This document shows, piece after piece, positions 46,204-55,445 of a stretch of 64,000 bases of DNA (position 1 is the stretch's first letter; every line of letters begins with the position of its first letter). Position numbers and translations under genes: made by a program. The stretch covers positions 5,177,672 to 5,241,671 of the forward strand of contig NZ_CP011807.3 of the NCBI RefSeq assembly GCF_001029105.3, given 5' to 3'. The notes under the pieces are model-generated. The model did no database searches. It saw nothing but the letters and a program-made list of their open reading frames with translations, and had not been told where the DNA came from. This DNA comes from Pandoraea faecigallinarum (lineage in GTDB: Bacteria; Pseudomonadota; Gammaproteobacteria; Burkholderiales; Burkholderiaceae).

Positions 46204-48213
46204 CTACCCCTTGCGCAGGGCCTGCATCAGATAACGCGCCGGATCGATGGCGTCGGCCAGATCGCTGCCGATGGGCCACGGTTCGCCCTCGATCTGGCTG
46301 GCGACAAGCTCCGCGCACAATGACGCGAAAACCAGTCCTCGCGACCCGAACGCAAAACTGGCGTAAAGCCCATCCAGCCGCGGGAGATCCCGCAGATGAG
46401 CGCCGGTCACACGCCGCCGCTGCGGCTCGATGGCCACCCGATCCGGCAATTGCCCGGCCATCGGCAAACGATCCGGGAGCAGCGCCCGGAAGGCGGTGCG
46501 CCCGCCCAGCTCGCCGGCGGCGTGTTCGCGAGCGAGCCCATTGTCGCCAAGGGTTTCGGCGTGGGCCGGCAACAGTGCGGCCAGCCGTCGCAAATTGGCC
46601 TGATGATCGGCCGTCCGCACTTCCTCGCCCGGGTCGTCGAAACCGTACGTGGCGCCCGTGATCGGGCCTGTGCCTCCCAGCGGTGACGGCGCGACGTAGC
46701 CATCGCCGCACACGGGCACGCGCAGGTCCGGCAAGACATCCGGCGGCAGGAAGGTCAACTGACCCCGCACGCGTTTGACCGGCAAGAACGCTGGCGCGAG
46801 ATATGGCGACAGCAGCCGTTGCGAGACGTCGGCCGCCGTCACGATAGCGACGTCCGCGTCGGCGAGCACACGGCCCGTCTCGTCGAATGCCGTCCAACGG
46901 CCGGCGGCGCGACGCGCCAACCGCCCGACACTTACGCCGTACCGAGCGTCCAGAGACGACCCCGCCGCCACCAATTCCGCGCGGCACAGCATTGCCGGCG
47001 CGAGCCAGCCGCCCTCCGGATACCAGATGCCACCGTGCGTCAGCGTTTGCCCGGCAAGCGCCGACGCTTGCGCCACATCGACCCACTTCGCATACGATTC
47101 CGGATACCCATGCCTATCCATGAGCTGTCGCAGGGCATGCGATTCCTCATCGGTCATGGCGACCTGAAGCAGCCCGTCGGCATGTCCCGGCAAGCCGCCC
47201 GGCAACGTGCGCCATTGCGCAAGTGCGTAGAGAAAACCGGCGCGTGTCAGACGCGACAGCACGTTATCGTCCGCCGAAAGCTGCGGATGGAAGACGCCCG
47301 CGGGATTGCCCGACGCGGCGGCCCCTGGTGCTTGCGCCCGCTCGAAAAGGCGCACGCGCCAACCGCGCGCGACGAGGCGTCGCGCCATGGCTGCCCCGGC
47401 CATCCCGGCGCCGACGACGATCGCCTCGCGCGCCCGCGGGGGTGGCACGCCGGGCGGATCGTAGCGTCGCATGCGGTATGGCGGCGCGTAGGGGCCGGCC
47501 AGCATCGAGCGCTTCGGGCCATAGCCGTGATGACGCACGACCTGAAAGCCGGCGGCGATCAGATCGCGTCTGACCTGCCCCACGGCGGTGTAGGTTGCCA
47601 GCGTTGCGCCGTCACGCGCCAATCGCCCGAGTGCCTTGAAGATATCCGGGGTCCAGATGTCGGGATTCCTCGCTGGCGAGAAGCCGTCGAGATAGAACGC
47701 GTCTGCGCCCGCGCGCAGCGATCCCAGCATATCCAGTGCGTCGCCGAATCCCACGCTCAGGATCACACCGGGGGCGAGTTCGAGCCGGTGCCAACCGGCC
47801 ACGGGTGCCGGCCAGACGTCGCATAGCCGCTGTACCAGCGGGGCGAGTTCCGCCATGCCGGGTTGCACGAGCATGGGTTCGAGCATGCGGCGCATGTCGA
47901 GGGGGCGAAACGGATGCTTCTCCACCGAAACGAAATGCAGCCTCGCGGGCCGCTGCGCGTCGTCGCGCCACGCCGCCCACGTTGCGAGGAAGTTCAGGCC
48001 GAGACCGAAACCGGTTTCGACGATGACGAACTGGTCCCGGCCCCGCCAGCGCTCCGGCAGCCCATTGCCGCCGAGAAAGACATAGCGCGCCTGACCGAGC
48101 GGGCCGCCCATGCTGTGATAGACGTCCTCGAACGTTTCCGAATAGGGCGTGCCGTCTTCGGTCGTCGACGGTTGCGCCGGGATAATGGGGCCGCTGCCCG
48201 TACGACGGCTCAT
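46204..48213 (-). CDS. mnmC: tRNA mnm5s2U34 biosynthesis bifunctional enzyme MnmC
   Basis: A 669-residue bifunctional enzyme finishing the xnm5(s2)U modification at tRNA wobble U34, acting after MnmE-MnmG. The N-terminal half is the SAM methyltransferase (VIVETGFGLGLNFLATW; DAFYLDGFSPARNPDIW); the C-terminal half is the FAD oxidoreductase (EAIVVGAGMAGAAMARRLV; FHPQLSADDN). Length matches E. coli MnmC (668). Its ATG overlaps the stop of the ClC gene by four bases. mnmE, acting in the same pathway, is at 58.9-60.3 kb. Confidence 0.96.
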   Translation of the reverse strand: MSRRTGSGPIIPAQPSTTEDGTPYSETFEDVYHSMGGPLGQARYVFLGGNGLPERWRGRDQFVIVETGFGLGLNFLATWAAWRDDAQRPARLHFVSVEKHPFRPLDMRRMLEPMLVQPGMAELAPLVQRLCDVWPAPVAGWHRLELAPGVILSVGFGDALDMLGSLRAGADAFYLDGFSPARNPDIWTPDIFKALGRLARDGATLATYTAVGQVRRDLIAAGFQVVRHHGYGPKRSMLAGPYAPPYRMRRYDPPGVPPPRAREAIVVGAGMAGAAMARRLVARGWRVRLFERAQAPGAAASGNPAGVFHPQLSADDNVLSRLTRAGFLYALAQWRTLPGGLPGHADGLLQVAMTDEESHALRQLMDRHGYPESYAKWVDVAQASALAGQTLTHGGIWYPEGGWLAPAMLCRAELVAAGSSLDARYGVSVGRLARRAAGRWTAFDETGRVLADADVAIVTAADVSQRLLSPYLAPAFLPVKRVRGQLTFLPPDVLPDLRVPVCGDGYVAPSPLGGTGPITGATYGFDDPGEEVRTADHQANLRRLAALLPAHAETLGDNGLAREHAAGELGGRTAFRALLPDRLPMAGQLPDRVAIEPQRRRVTGAHLRDLPRLDGLYASFAFGSRGLVFASLCAELVASQIEGEPWPIGSDLADAIDPARYLMQALRKG

Positions 48214-49949
48214 TCGGCGCCTCGCTCTTCCGTCACGATTTCAATGAGCCCCGGCAGCGACACGACTCCCAGCCATTGCCCGCCGACGCCTGTCACCGGC
48301 ACCCAGTCGGCGTGCATCTTTCCGACGGCGCGCAGTGCGCTCACCAGCGCCATGTCGCCATCGAGCGCCTTGTACGCGGTGACGACCTGCGTCCATAGTT
48401 CGGGCTTGCCGGTCGCCTGACGTTGCCACCAGCTTGCGGCGTCGAGCGTGCCGAGCAGACGGCCGTCCTCGGCGCGTACGACGAGGTTTCGATAACCGGT
48501 GCTCACGAATCGCTCGCCAATGGCGTCCGAACTGTCGGCGGCGCTCACCACCGCGTCGTTGTCGACTGCCAGCGACGATAGCCGCATCTCGCTGCCCTCG
48601 CCCGTCATCGACAGCCAGCGCCCGGCGACCCGATTGCGACGCAGCGACTTGGCGTAGACCGAATCGGCGCGGATCGTATGCGCGGTGAGATATGCAGTGA
48701 CGCAAGCCAGCATGAGCGGCAGGACGACCTGATAACTCAGCGTCATTTCGAAAATCATCAGAATCGACATCAGCGGCGCGTACGTCGTGGCCGCAAGAAA
48801 CGCCCCCATGCCGACGACGGCATAGCTGCTCGCCACCGACGCCGTGGCGGGCGCGACCGCGTTCATCGCCAGCCCGTAGAGGCTGCCGAGCGCGGCGCCG
48901 ACGAAGAGCGTCGGCGTGAAGACACCGCCCACGGCGCCGGAACCGGCAGACGAGGCGGTCGCGAGAACCTTGAAGGCCAGCACCATCGCGAGGGCCTGCC
49001 ATGCCCAGTGCGTGTGCAGAATCGAGTTCACCACGCTGTAGCCGTTGCCCCATACCTGCGGCACTTGCAACGACAGTACGCCGACGATGAGCCCGCCAAG
49101 CGCGAGACGCAGGAACAGCGGCACCGGCAACGCACCGAAGCGCGCTTTGGCCGTATCGAGCAAACGCAGGAACAGGGGGGCGAGCACGCCCGCCAGCACG
49201 CCGAGGCCAACGTAGAAGAAGACCTCCCAGCCAGAGACGAAGTCGAAGCGCGGCATCTGGTAGACCGCCTCGTAACCGAGGAACTGCCGGATGACGATGT
49301 TCGCGATGACCGATGCAACCACCAGCGGCCCGAGCGTTGCCGTCGAAATCGAGCCGTAGACGATCTCGGAGATGAACAACGCGCCCGCAATCGGCGCGTT
49401 GTAGGCGGACGTGATACCGGCCGTTGCGCCGCAGGCCACCAGCAGACGAAGGCGCTCGGGCGGGAACGCCAGAATGCGTCCGACGAGCGACGCGAACATC
49501 GCCGCGAGCTGCACCATCGGCCCTTCCCGGCCAATCGACGCCCCGGACGCCACTGAGCACAGCGACGACAGACTTTTCACAAGCGTTTGCCGCAGGCTGA
49601 GCACGCCCGTGCCGATGGCGATCGCTTCCATATAGTCCTCCGCGCCTTTCTTGGGCACCCACAGCGTGGCGTACTGGAGGATAAGCCCGGCGACGAGGCC
49701 TCCGGCGGTGGGCAGCAGCAGACGCTGCCACCAGTCGTAGTTCTGTGCGAGTTCGACCATGCCGCTGCGATGTCCGGCGAGGAGGAACTGCAAACCCGAG
49801 AGCGCTTCGCGAAACGCCACGGTCGCCAACGCCCCCAGCAGCCCGACGATGCCGGCGAGCAGCAGCGTGATTTGCAGGGTGTTCGGTGCGAACTGACGCC
49901 GCACCCATACAACGACGGGCAATTTGGCCCAGGCGGACACTGCTGACAC
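48210..49949 (-). CDS. ClC-family chloride channel/antiporter with CBS-like tail
   Basis: A 579-residue ClC protein. It has about 11 hydrophobic segments, the gating-glutamate motif GASIGREGPMVQ (about residue 145), and the second selectivity-filter stretch GSGAVGGVFTPTLFVG. The C-terminal ~140 residues resemble a CBS pair (FVSTGYRNLVVRAEDGRLLG; MALVSALRAVGKMHADWVPV). It starts with GTG at 49949. The stop overlaps mnmC, an odd but probably fortuitous pairing. The gating glutamate suggests H+/Cl- exchange, though direction cannot be known. Confidence 0.92.
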   Translation of the reverse strand: MSAVSAWAKLPVVVWVRRQFAPNTLQITLLLAGIVGLLGALATVAFREALSGLQFLLAGHRSGMVELAQNYDWWQRLLLPTAGGLVAGLILQYATLWVPKKGAEDYMEAIAIGTGVLSLRQTLVKSLSSLCSVASGASIGREGPMVQLAAMFASLVGRILAFPPERLRLLVACGATAGITSAYNAPIAGALFISEIVYGSISTATLGPLVVASVIANIVIRQFLGYEAVYQMPRFDFVSGWEVFFYVGLGVLAGVLAPLFLRLLDTAKARFGALPVPLFLRLALGGLIVGVLSLQVPQVWGNGYSVVNSILHTHWAWQALAMVLAFKVLATASSAGSGAVGGVFTPTLFVGAALGSLYGLAMNAVAPATASVASSYAVVGMGAFLAATTYAPLMSILMIFEMTLSYQVVLPLMLACVTAYLTAHTIRADSVYAKSLRRNRVAGRWLSMTGEGSEMRLSSLAVDNDAVVSAADSSDAIGERFVSTGYRNLVVRAEDGRLLGTLDAASWWQRQATGKPELWTQVVTAYKALDGDMALVSALRAVGKMHADWVPVTGVGGQWLGVVSLPGLIEIVTEERGAE

Positions 49950-50494
49950 GGATAAGGGACTGATTTGTTGTCGTGGTGGGCCTCATGGTATCGACCGACG
50001 CCTTTTTTTGAAAGCCGACCGGCCGACGGCCAATGTGGCGCTCAAAACCTGAGGAATGCTCAGATAACCGATTTTCCTACCGTGATTTTCCCGGACGACG
50101 CCTTAGCGACATGAAGCGACGGTTTTTTTACCGGCGAGTCGTGATGGGTTTGGTCGAGCCAGGCCAGCGTCGCGAATTGCGTCGCCGCGCGCTTTCCCGT
50201 GTCCGAAAGTGAACAATGCTCAGATAAAGCACTTTTGGAGATGTTCAAACCGGGGATTTCGGGCGCCTCGCCGAGCGGCATCCCGACGCGACGTATTCCG
50301 CCCCTTCGTTTCCTCGGGATTTTTTCGGACCGACGGATTTGGCGGACGGGCGAGAGATGCAGAGGACAGACGTCTGGCGACGCCGGGAGCGGTCAAGCAC
50401 TTGGTTTCGACGACTCGTCGACACGGCTGGTCACATTGCAGTCGGTGAAATAGAATGGCGCGCAATCGAATTGGAAACGAAGCGTAATACCCGA
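49950..50494. repeat. Intergenic region with a 13-bp direct repeat
   Basis: 545 bases between divergent genes with no credible coding sequence. AATGCTCAGATAA occurs twice in direct orientation, at 50055-50067 and 50215-50227 (160 bases apart), each followed by AT-rich sequence. The spacing and location upstream of a MarR-type gene suggest duplicated regulatory or promoter elements. Confidence 0.5.
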
Positions 50495-50950
50495 ATGGCA
50501 GTTAGCAAAAAGGCCGCACAAAAAACGCCCGTGCGTCTGGAAGATCAATTGGGCTTCGCGTTGTATTCGGCTTCGCTGGCGATGACCAAAGCGCACAAGC
50601 CGATGCTCGACAGACTCGGTCTGACCTACTCGCAATACCTCGCGATGGTCGTGCTCTGGGAGCAGGACGACATCGCCGTCAATCAATTGGGCGCACGTCT
50701 CGGACTCGATTCCGGCACATTGACGCCGTTGCTCAAACGACTGGAAACAATGGGACTTTTGACGCGCCGTCGCGGTGAAGAGGACGAACGTCAGGTGTTC
50801 ATCGACCTCACGCCACGCGGCGTGAATCTGCGCCGCGAAGCGCGTCAGGTGCCTGCACAGATTCAGGCGGCGACCGGCCAGTCGGACGCCGCACAGAAGA
50901 CGCTGCGCAACCTCCTCCTGCAACTTCGAGACACGCTCAACGAGGTCTGA
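50495..50950 (+). CDS. OhrR-like MarR-family regulator lacking the redox cysteine
   Basis: A 151-residue regulator closely resembling OhrR, the organic-hydroperoxide repressor: LEDQLGFALYSASLAM at 15-30, SQYLAMVVLWEQDDIAVNQL, and the recognition region GTLTPLLKRLETMGLLTRRR. In OhrR the equivalent of G20 is the peroxidatic cysteine (QLCFALYS). Here it is glycine and the whole protein has no cysteine, so thiol-based sensing is impossible. No ohr peroxidase gene is adjacent. ATG 50495 gives the usual N-terminus, although the frame is open upstream. Confidence 0.9.
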   Translation: MAVSKKAAQKTPVRLEDQLGFALYSASLAMTKAHKPMLDRLGLTYSQYLAMVVLWEQDDIAVNQLGARLGLDSGTLTPLLKRLETMGLLTRRRGEEDERQVFIDLTPRGVNLRREARQVPAQIQAATGQSDAAQKTLRNLLLQLRDTLNEV

Positions 50951-51042
50951 GAAAACGAAACGCGCGCCTCCTCGCGGAAAAAGCGCGCGTCATTCAGTTG
51001 CGCACGATCCAATGCGCACTCCCATGCGCAAATGGCGAAATC

Positions 51043-51990
51043 TCACTGTGCCGGCACGAGCATCTCCATGCCGTCGATCTTCTCCACGGTGTAACCGGCA
51101 TCCCGCCAGGCATCCAGTCCGCCGAGCAGCGGGCGGACCTCGGCAAACCCCTGCTGACGCAGTTGCTGCGCCAGTCTGGCGGCCGTCACCTCATTGGGGC
51201 ATGCGCAAAACACCACGATCCGGCGATCTCGCGGTACATCGCGCAACTTGTCGGCAATGTCGTCCGGTTCGATGGCCAGCGCACCGGGAATCGTGAACGG
51301 ATCCACCGCGCGGCGCGCGGCGGAGCGCACGTCGATCACGACCGGCGTGACGTCGTCCTTCATCCAGGCTTCGAGCGTCTGTACACCGATACGGGCCATG
51401 CGCAGCGAGCGCAGCAGCCGGTAGCGGTTCAGCCAGCGATTGAGCAGGTACAGCGCGAAGACCAGCACCACCAGCCACAGTACGCCGCGTCCAAGCGTGT
51501 CGAAGGCGTCGAGCACGGCAACGATGTGCGATGCGAAGCCCACGCCCAGTGCTACGGCCACACCGGACCAGAGCACCGCGCCGATCGCGTCGTACAGCAC
51601 AAAGGTGCGCCAGGGCACGCCAAGCGCGCCGGCCATCGGCACCGATAGCGCTGAGAGTCCCGGCACGAAGCGGGCGAACATCAGCACCCGCACGCCATGA
51701 CGTCCGATGGCGCCTTCGGTGCGGCTCACGCAGGTATCTGGCGAGATCGACAGGCGGCACATGAGGCGCAGGATGTGATGGCCATATCGGCGTCCGGCGA
51801 GGAACCAGAGCGCGTCGCCGAGCAAGGCGGCGACGACCGCCAGCGCGACGATGAGCAACGGCGGGAACAACGACGTCGACGCCGTGACGATGAGCGTGGG
51901 ATAGGCGGGCAACGGCAGCCCCAGCGCTTGTCCGAAGATATTCAGAAAGACGAGCCAGAGCCCGAAACGGGCGATCAGATCGAACAACAT
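51043..51990 (-). CDS. DedA-family membrane protein fused to a rhodanese domain
   Basis: A 315-residue fusion. Residues ~1-200 are a DedA/SNARE-associated membrane domain with five or six hydrophobic segments and the ARFVPGLSALSVPMAGALG re-entrant motif; DedA proteins move or flip polyprenyl-phosphate and phospholipids. Residues ~205-305 form a rhodanese domain (VIDVRSAARRAVDPFTIPGAL; VVFCACPNEVTA with the active cysteine; LLGGLDAWRDAGY). The start at 51990 precedes the first helix. It is monocistronic by position. Confidence 0.9.
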   Translation of the reverse strand: MLFDLIARFGLWLVFLNIFGQALGLPLPAYPTLIVTASTSLFPPLLIVALAVVAALLGDALWFLAGRRYGHHILRLMCRLSISPDTCVSRTEGAIGRHGVRVLMFARFVPGLSALSVPMAGALGVPWRTFVLYDAIGAVLWSGVAVALGVGFASHIVAVLDAFDTLGRGVLWLVVLVFALYLLNRWLNRYRLLRSLRMARIGVQTLEAWMKDDVTPVVIDVRSAARRAVDPFTIPGALAIEPDDIADKLRDVPRDRRIVVFCACPNEVTAARLAQQLRQQGFAEVRPLLGGLDAWRDAGYTVEKIDGMEMLVPAQ

Positions 51991-52209
51991 GCCGGGTACC
52001 TGGTAGGCGGATGTGGGCGGGCAAAGATGGCGGAGCGGACGAACCGGAACCACAACGCCATTGCGCGCGATACCGCATGTTAGCGCCCGCCCGAGACGGC
52101 CAGAAGCCGCGAAGCCGAAAAGTACTGTTGCTTTTCTGGAACGATGGCAGCCACCACGCGGCAACAGGCGTCGCCCGGCGCTCGCGATCGAGCCGGTCCA
52201 GCCCTGCCG

Positions 52210-53790
52210 TCAATGTCCCATCGAAGCCGAAGCGCCCTTTTTCGGCTTCGTCAGCCAGACCAGCACCGCCATGGCGAGAAAGACGTAACCCGACAAATGG
52301 AAGATGTCGTTCGTCGCCAGCATGAAGGACTGCCGGGTGACAAGGTCGTTGAGCATGCCGAGATCGGCGCCGCTTTGGGGGCTCAGTCCCAGTGCCTGAC
52401 GCAATTGTTCGAGATAGCTCGTTGTGGTGTCCGAGTACGGCGTGACGTACTCCGCAAGCCGCGCATGGTGGTAAATCGCGCGGTCCTCCCACATCGTCGT
52501 GCTCACCGCCGTGCCGATGGCGCCGGACAGCGTACGGAAGAAGTTCGACAGGCCCGAGGCGGCTGCCAGACGCTCATCCGAAATGCTCGACAGGGTGATG
52601 GTCGTGACCGGCACGAAGAAGCAGGCGATGCCGATCCCCTGCACGAGTCGCGGTTCGATGACCTTGGCGAACGAGAGATTCAGTGCGAAATGCGAATTCC
52701 AGAACGACACGCCCGCGAAGACGAAGAACGCGAACGACGCCACCGCGCGCAGATTCAGACGGTTCATGTTCTGTCCGATGATCGGCGAGAGGACCAGCGC
52801 GAGCAAGCCGACCGGCGCCGTGGCGAGACCCGCCTTGCCCGCCGTGTAGTCCATCACCGTCTGCAACCAGAGCGGAAAGATGACGACCGACGCGAAAAAC
52901 GTCATGAAGCCGAACGAGATCACGACCACGCCGAGCGCGAAGTTGCGATCCTTGAACAGCGACAGGTCGACGATCGGCTTGTCGGACGTCAGCTCCCACA
53001 GAATCAGGAACGACAGACAGACCGCCGCTGTTATCGCGAGCGTGACGATCAGGCTGTTGTTGAACCAGTCGCGGTCCTTGCCGAGGTCGAGCATCATCTG
53101 CAACGACCCGACGCCCACCGCCAGCAATGCGAGTCCGATTACGTCGATGGGCAGCTTCTGCGTCTTTGTCTCGTGTCCGCGCAGCAGGATGAGGCACGAC
53201 ACGGCCGAAAACACGCCGACCGGCGCGTTGATGTAGAAGATCCATGGCCACGTATAGTTGTCGGTGATCCATCCGCCGATCACGGGGCCGAAGATCGGCG
53301 CGACGATGACGGTCATCGCCCACAAGCCGAGCGCGAGGCCGCGCTTCTTTTCTGGAAAGCTGCGCAAGAGAATGGTCTGCGAGAGTGGCACCATCGGGCC
53401 GGACACCAGCCCTTGCAGCAGACGGAAGACGACGAGCGACTCCATGTTGGGCGCCAGTCCGCAAAGCATAGACGCAATCGTGAAGGCCGTCACCGACATG
53501 ACGAACAGCTTCGCTTCACCGACGCGCCGCGCGAGCCAGCCGGTCAGCGGAACGGCGATGGCCGCGGCCACCGCGTACGAGCTGATGACCCAAGTGCCCT
53601 GGCTGTTCGAGACGCCCAGACTACCGGCGATGGTCGGTACCGCTACGTTTGCGATGGACGTGTCGAGCACCTCCATGAACGTGCCCAGTGCCAGGCCGAT
53701 GGTGAGGATGGCCAGCCGTCCTCCGGTGAGCGGCGCGCCCTGCGGTTCTGCAGCCGGGGCGGCGGAGTTTGCCGTGGCAGCGTCTGCCAT
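52210..53790 (-). CDS. DHA2-family (EmrB/QacA) multidrug efflux transporter
   Basis: A 526-residue 14-helix MFS exporter. LDTSIANVAVPTIAGSLGVS is the DHA2 motif in helix 1, GWLARRVGEAKLF the loop motif, and PMVPLSQTILLRSFP, then GPVIGGWITDNYTW, match EmrB. GGGAGA sits upstream of ATG 53790. No EmrA/HlyD partner or outer-membrane channel is adjacent, so it must work alone or with partners elsewhere. Confidence 0.93.
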   Translation of the reverse strand: MADAATANSAAPAAEPQGAPLTGGRLAILTIGLALGTFMEVLDTSIANVAVPTIAGSLGVSNSQGTWVISSYAVAAAIAVPLTGWLARRVGEAKLFVMSVTAFTIASMLCGLAPNMESLVVFRLLQGLVSGPMVPLSQTILLRSFPEKKRGLALGLWAMTVIVAPIFGPVIGGWITDNYTWPWIFYINAPVGVFSAVSCLILLRGHETKTQKLPIDVIGLALLAVGVGSLQMMLDLGKDRDWFNNSLIVTLAITAAVCLSFLILWELTSDKPIVDLSLFKDRNFALGVVVISFGFMTFFASVVIFPLWLQTVMDYTAGKAGLATAPVGLLALVLSPIIGQNMNRLNLRAVASFAFFVFAGVSFWNSHFALNLSFAKVIEPRLVQGIGIACFFVPVTTITLSSISDERLAAASGLSNFFRTLSGAIGTAVSTTMWEDRAIYHHARLAEYVTPYSDTTTSYLEQLRQALGLSPQSGADLGMLNDLVTRQSFMLATNDIFHLSGYVFLAMAVLVWLTKPKKGASASMGH

Positions 53791-54262
53791 GTGATGCGTC
53801 TCCCTGAAATGACGGCCGCCTCGCACAGCCCTTTGGGGCGATGCGCTCCGAGGCCGCGCGTTCGAAGTCTTCCCCGGATGGTGCCGCACATCCGGCGTGC
53901 TGTGCGACGCAGGTTTGGAAGCGGGTCTCTAATTTGTCAGCATGCACGGTTCATAACCTTGCCACTTCGCTCGATTTTCGTGAATCACGCGTCCCGTAAG
54001 GGTTTGCGGACGGCGCAACTCCTGCCGCCCGCCCCCTTCGCCATTGTTCGTTCGACGCCGCCGACTGCCGGACGTTTTTGCCCCTTGACGCCGTAGGGGC
54101 GGCGGGATTGAATCGCCGGTAGCGCTCGACGTTTGCGATGTCACGCCGCCGTTTCGCGGACGCTGTCGTCACGTCGTCGTTGTCTTGCAGGCTCAAATAA
54201 AAAAGTATTCTCGTCCCTTGCCGATCCGCGATCCGGCGAGAGCGAAATCACAGGATAAGCCC
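53791..54262. other. Gene-free divergent interval (DHA2 pump / MHYT gene)
   Basis: 472 bases with no credible coding sequence. The end near the MHYT gene is AT-richer (AATAAAAAAGTATTC around 54195-54210), probably its promoter. No operator of a known family was recognised. Confidence 0.4.
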
Positions 54263-55057
54263 ATGCAGCCAGGTAGCGTCGTCCCTCTTCATTACAGCGA
54301 GTTCCTTGTCCTGCTTTCCTTCGTGATATCGGCGCTGGGGGCCTATGTTGCGTTGGTGGCTGCGTCGCGTATCCGTGACGACGACGGCCGGATCAGTCCC
54401 GGCTATGTCACGGTGTCCGCGCTGGCGCTCGGGGGTATCGGCATCTGGGGGATGCACTTCATCGGCATGGCGGCGCAGCGCATGCCATTCCCTGTCTCCT
54501 ATTCACTGTGGCCGACGCTCGGCAGCCTCGTGCTCGCGGTGATCGTCTCCGGCCTTGCGCTGTGGTACGTCGCGCGTGCACCGTACCGCAACGCGTTGCA
54601 GTGTTCGATGGGAGGCGTGGGCGCGGGGTTGGGCGTCGCGGGCATGCATTATCTGGGCATGAGCGCGGTGCGCACGCAGGCATATTTCGTGTGGGATACG
54701 ACGATCATCGCGTTATCGGTACTGATCGCCATCGTGGCGGCAAGTGTGGCTCTGTGGCTCGCGTTCCATCTGGAGACGAGCCTGCAACGCGCGCTGGCGG
54801 CGCTGGTGATGGCGGTTGCCGTTTGCGGCATGCATTACACGGGCATGCGGGCGGGCACGATCATTTGCACGGCCGAGACGCGCGCGCAGGTCAGTCTGCG
54901 GCTGCAAGGCGACACGCTGCCATACGGCGTGTTCGTGATCGCGTCTGTCGTGCTGCTGGCAATGGCAGTGCTGTTGTACCGCACCTCACGCAGACGCCGG
55001 GAACGGATGGCGGCGCGGCTCGACGCGCTCATGCGTCAGCGCGCGGGGCATGTCTGA
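54263..55057 (+). CDS. MHYT-domain integral membrane sensor
   Basis: A 264-residue membrane protein with seven hydrophobic segments. The MHYT repeat occurs three times: GMHFIGM, GMHYLGM and GMHYTGM. These Met/His-rich turns are thought to bind metal (copper proposed) and sense gases. Unlike many MHYT proteins there is no GGDEF, EAL or kinase domain; the C-terminus is a short basic tail. It is followed by a good terminator, so it is monocistronic. Confidence 0.9.
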   Translation: MQPGSVVPLHYSEFLVLLSFVISALGAYVALVAASRIRDDDGRISPGYVTVSALALGGIGIWGMHFIGMAAQRMPFPVSYSLWPTLGSLVLAVIVSGLALWYVARAPYRNALQCSMGGVGAGLGVAGMHYLGMSAVRTQAYFVWDTTIIALSVLIAIVAASVALWLAFHLETSLQRALAALVMAVAVCGMHYTGMRAGTIICTAETRAQVSLRLQGDTLPYGVFVIASVVLLAMAVLLYRTSRRRRERMAARLDALMRQRAGHV

Positions 55058-55103
55058 GCGCCCGGTGGGCGCGTGGCTAACCCGGTATTGCAGTGTCCCA
55101 TGT

Positions 55104-55146
55104 AAAACGCCGGTCCCTCTCGCAAAGGACCGGCGTTTTGTTTGAA
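55104..55146 (+). terminator. Strong Rho-independent terminator after the MHYT gene
   Basis: A perfect 13-bp stem, AAAACGCCGGTCC (55104-55116) with its complement (55127-55139), a 10-base loop and a T-rich TTTTGTTTG tail. Because the stem begins with AAAA it can also terminate the convergent small gene ending at 55173. Confidence 0.88.
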
Positions 55147-55172
55147 TGGCGTCTTGCGACGCCGCACGATAT

Positions 55173-55388
55173 TCAGTGCAGGATAGGGCTACCTCCGACG
55201 GGCATGACATCGCCTGTTTCGATCAAATCGACGATATCGAACGGTTCCGTGTTGAGCTCACGCGATGCACCGGGCTGGCCGGCATACCACCTAACCATCG
55301 CCATGTGACCCAGCACACGGATCACGATGCCCACGGCACCACGCGGCACGGCGATGTGATTGGATTTGACGATCGATCCGACTTGCAC
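55173..55388 (-). CDS. Small conserved-looking protein of unknown function, GTG start
   Basis: A 71-residue protein starting with GTG (complement of 55386-55388). A perfect AGGAGG ribosome-binding sequence lies 5-6 bases upstream, which is the main evidence that it is real. The sequence is rich in Val, Gly and Ile with alternating hydrophobics (GSIVKSNHIAVPRGAVGIVI; GHMAMVRWYAG), suggesting a small SH3-like beta-barrel. It shares the terminator region with the convergent MHYT gene. I do not recognise the family. Confidence 0.72.
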   Translation of the reverse strand: MQVGSIVKSNHIAVPRGAVGIVIRVLGHMAMVRWYAGQPGASRELNTEPFDIVDLIETGDVMPVGGSPILH

Positions 55389-55445
55389 TTGAGCCTCCTG
55401 CGAATGACGAGAAACCGACGCGCCGACCGGCCGGCCGGCGTATCG

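Noticed and set aside
50951..50990. Inverted repeat ACGCGCGC/GCGCGCGT after the OhrR-like gene as a terminator
   Set aside because: The stem is only 8 bp of simple sequence with no T-run; not listed as a terminator.
52144..54096. A 650-residue open frame on the plus strand
   Set aside because: Antisense to the DHA2 pump; Arg/Asp/His-rich, no domain.
54185..54262. Extra N-terminal 26 codons of the MHYT gene
   Set aside because: Charged and not membrane-like; ATG 54263 has a better ribosome-binding sequence.
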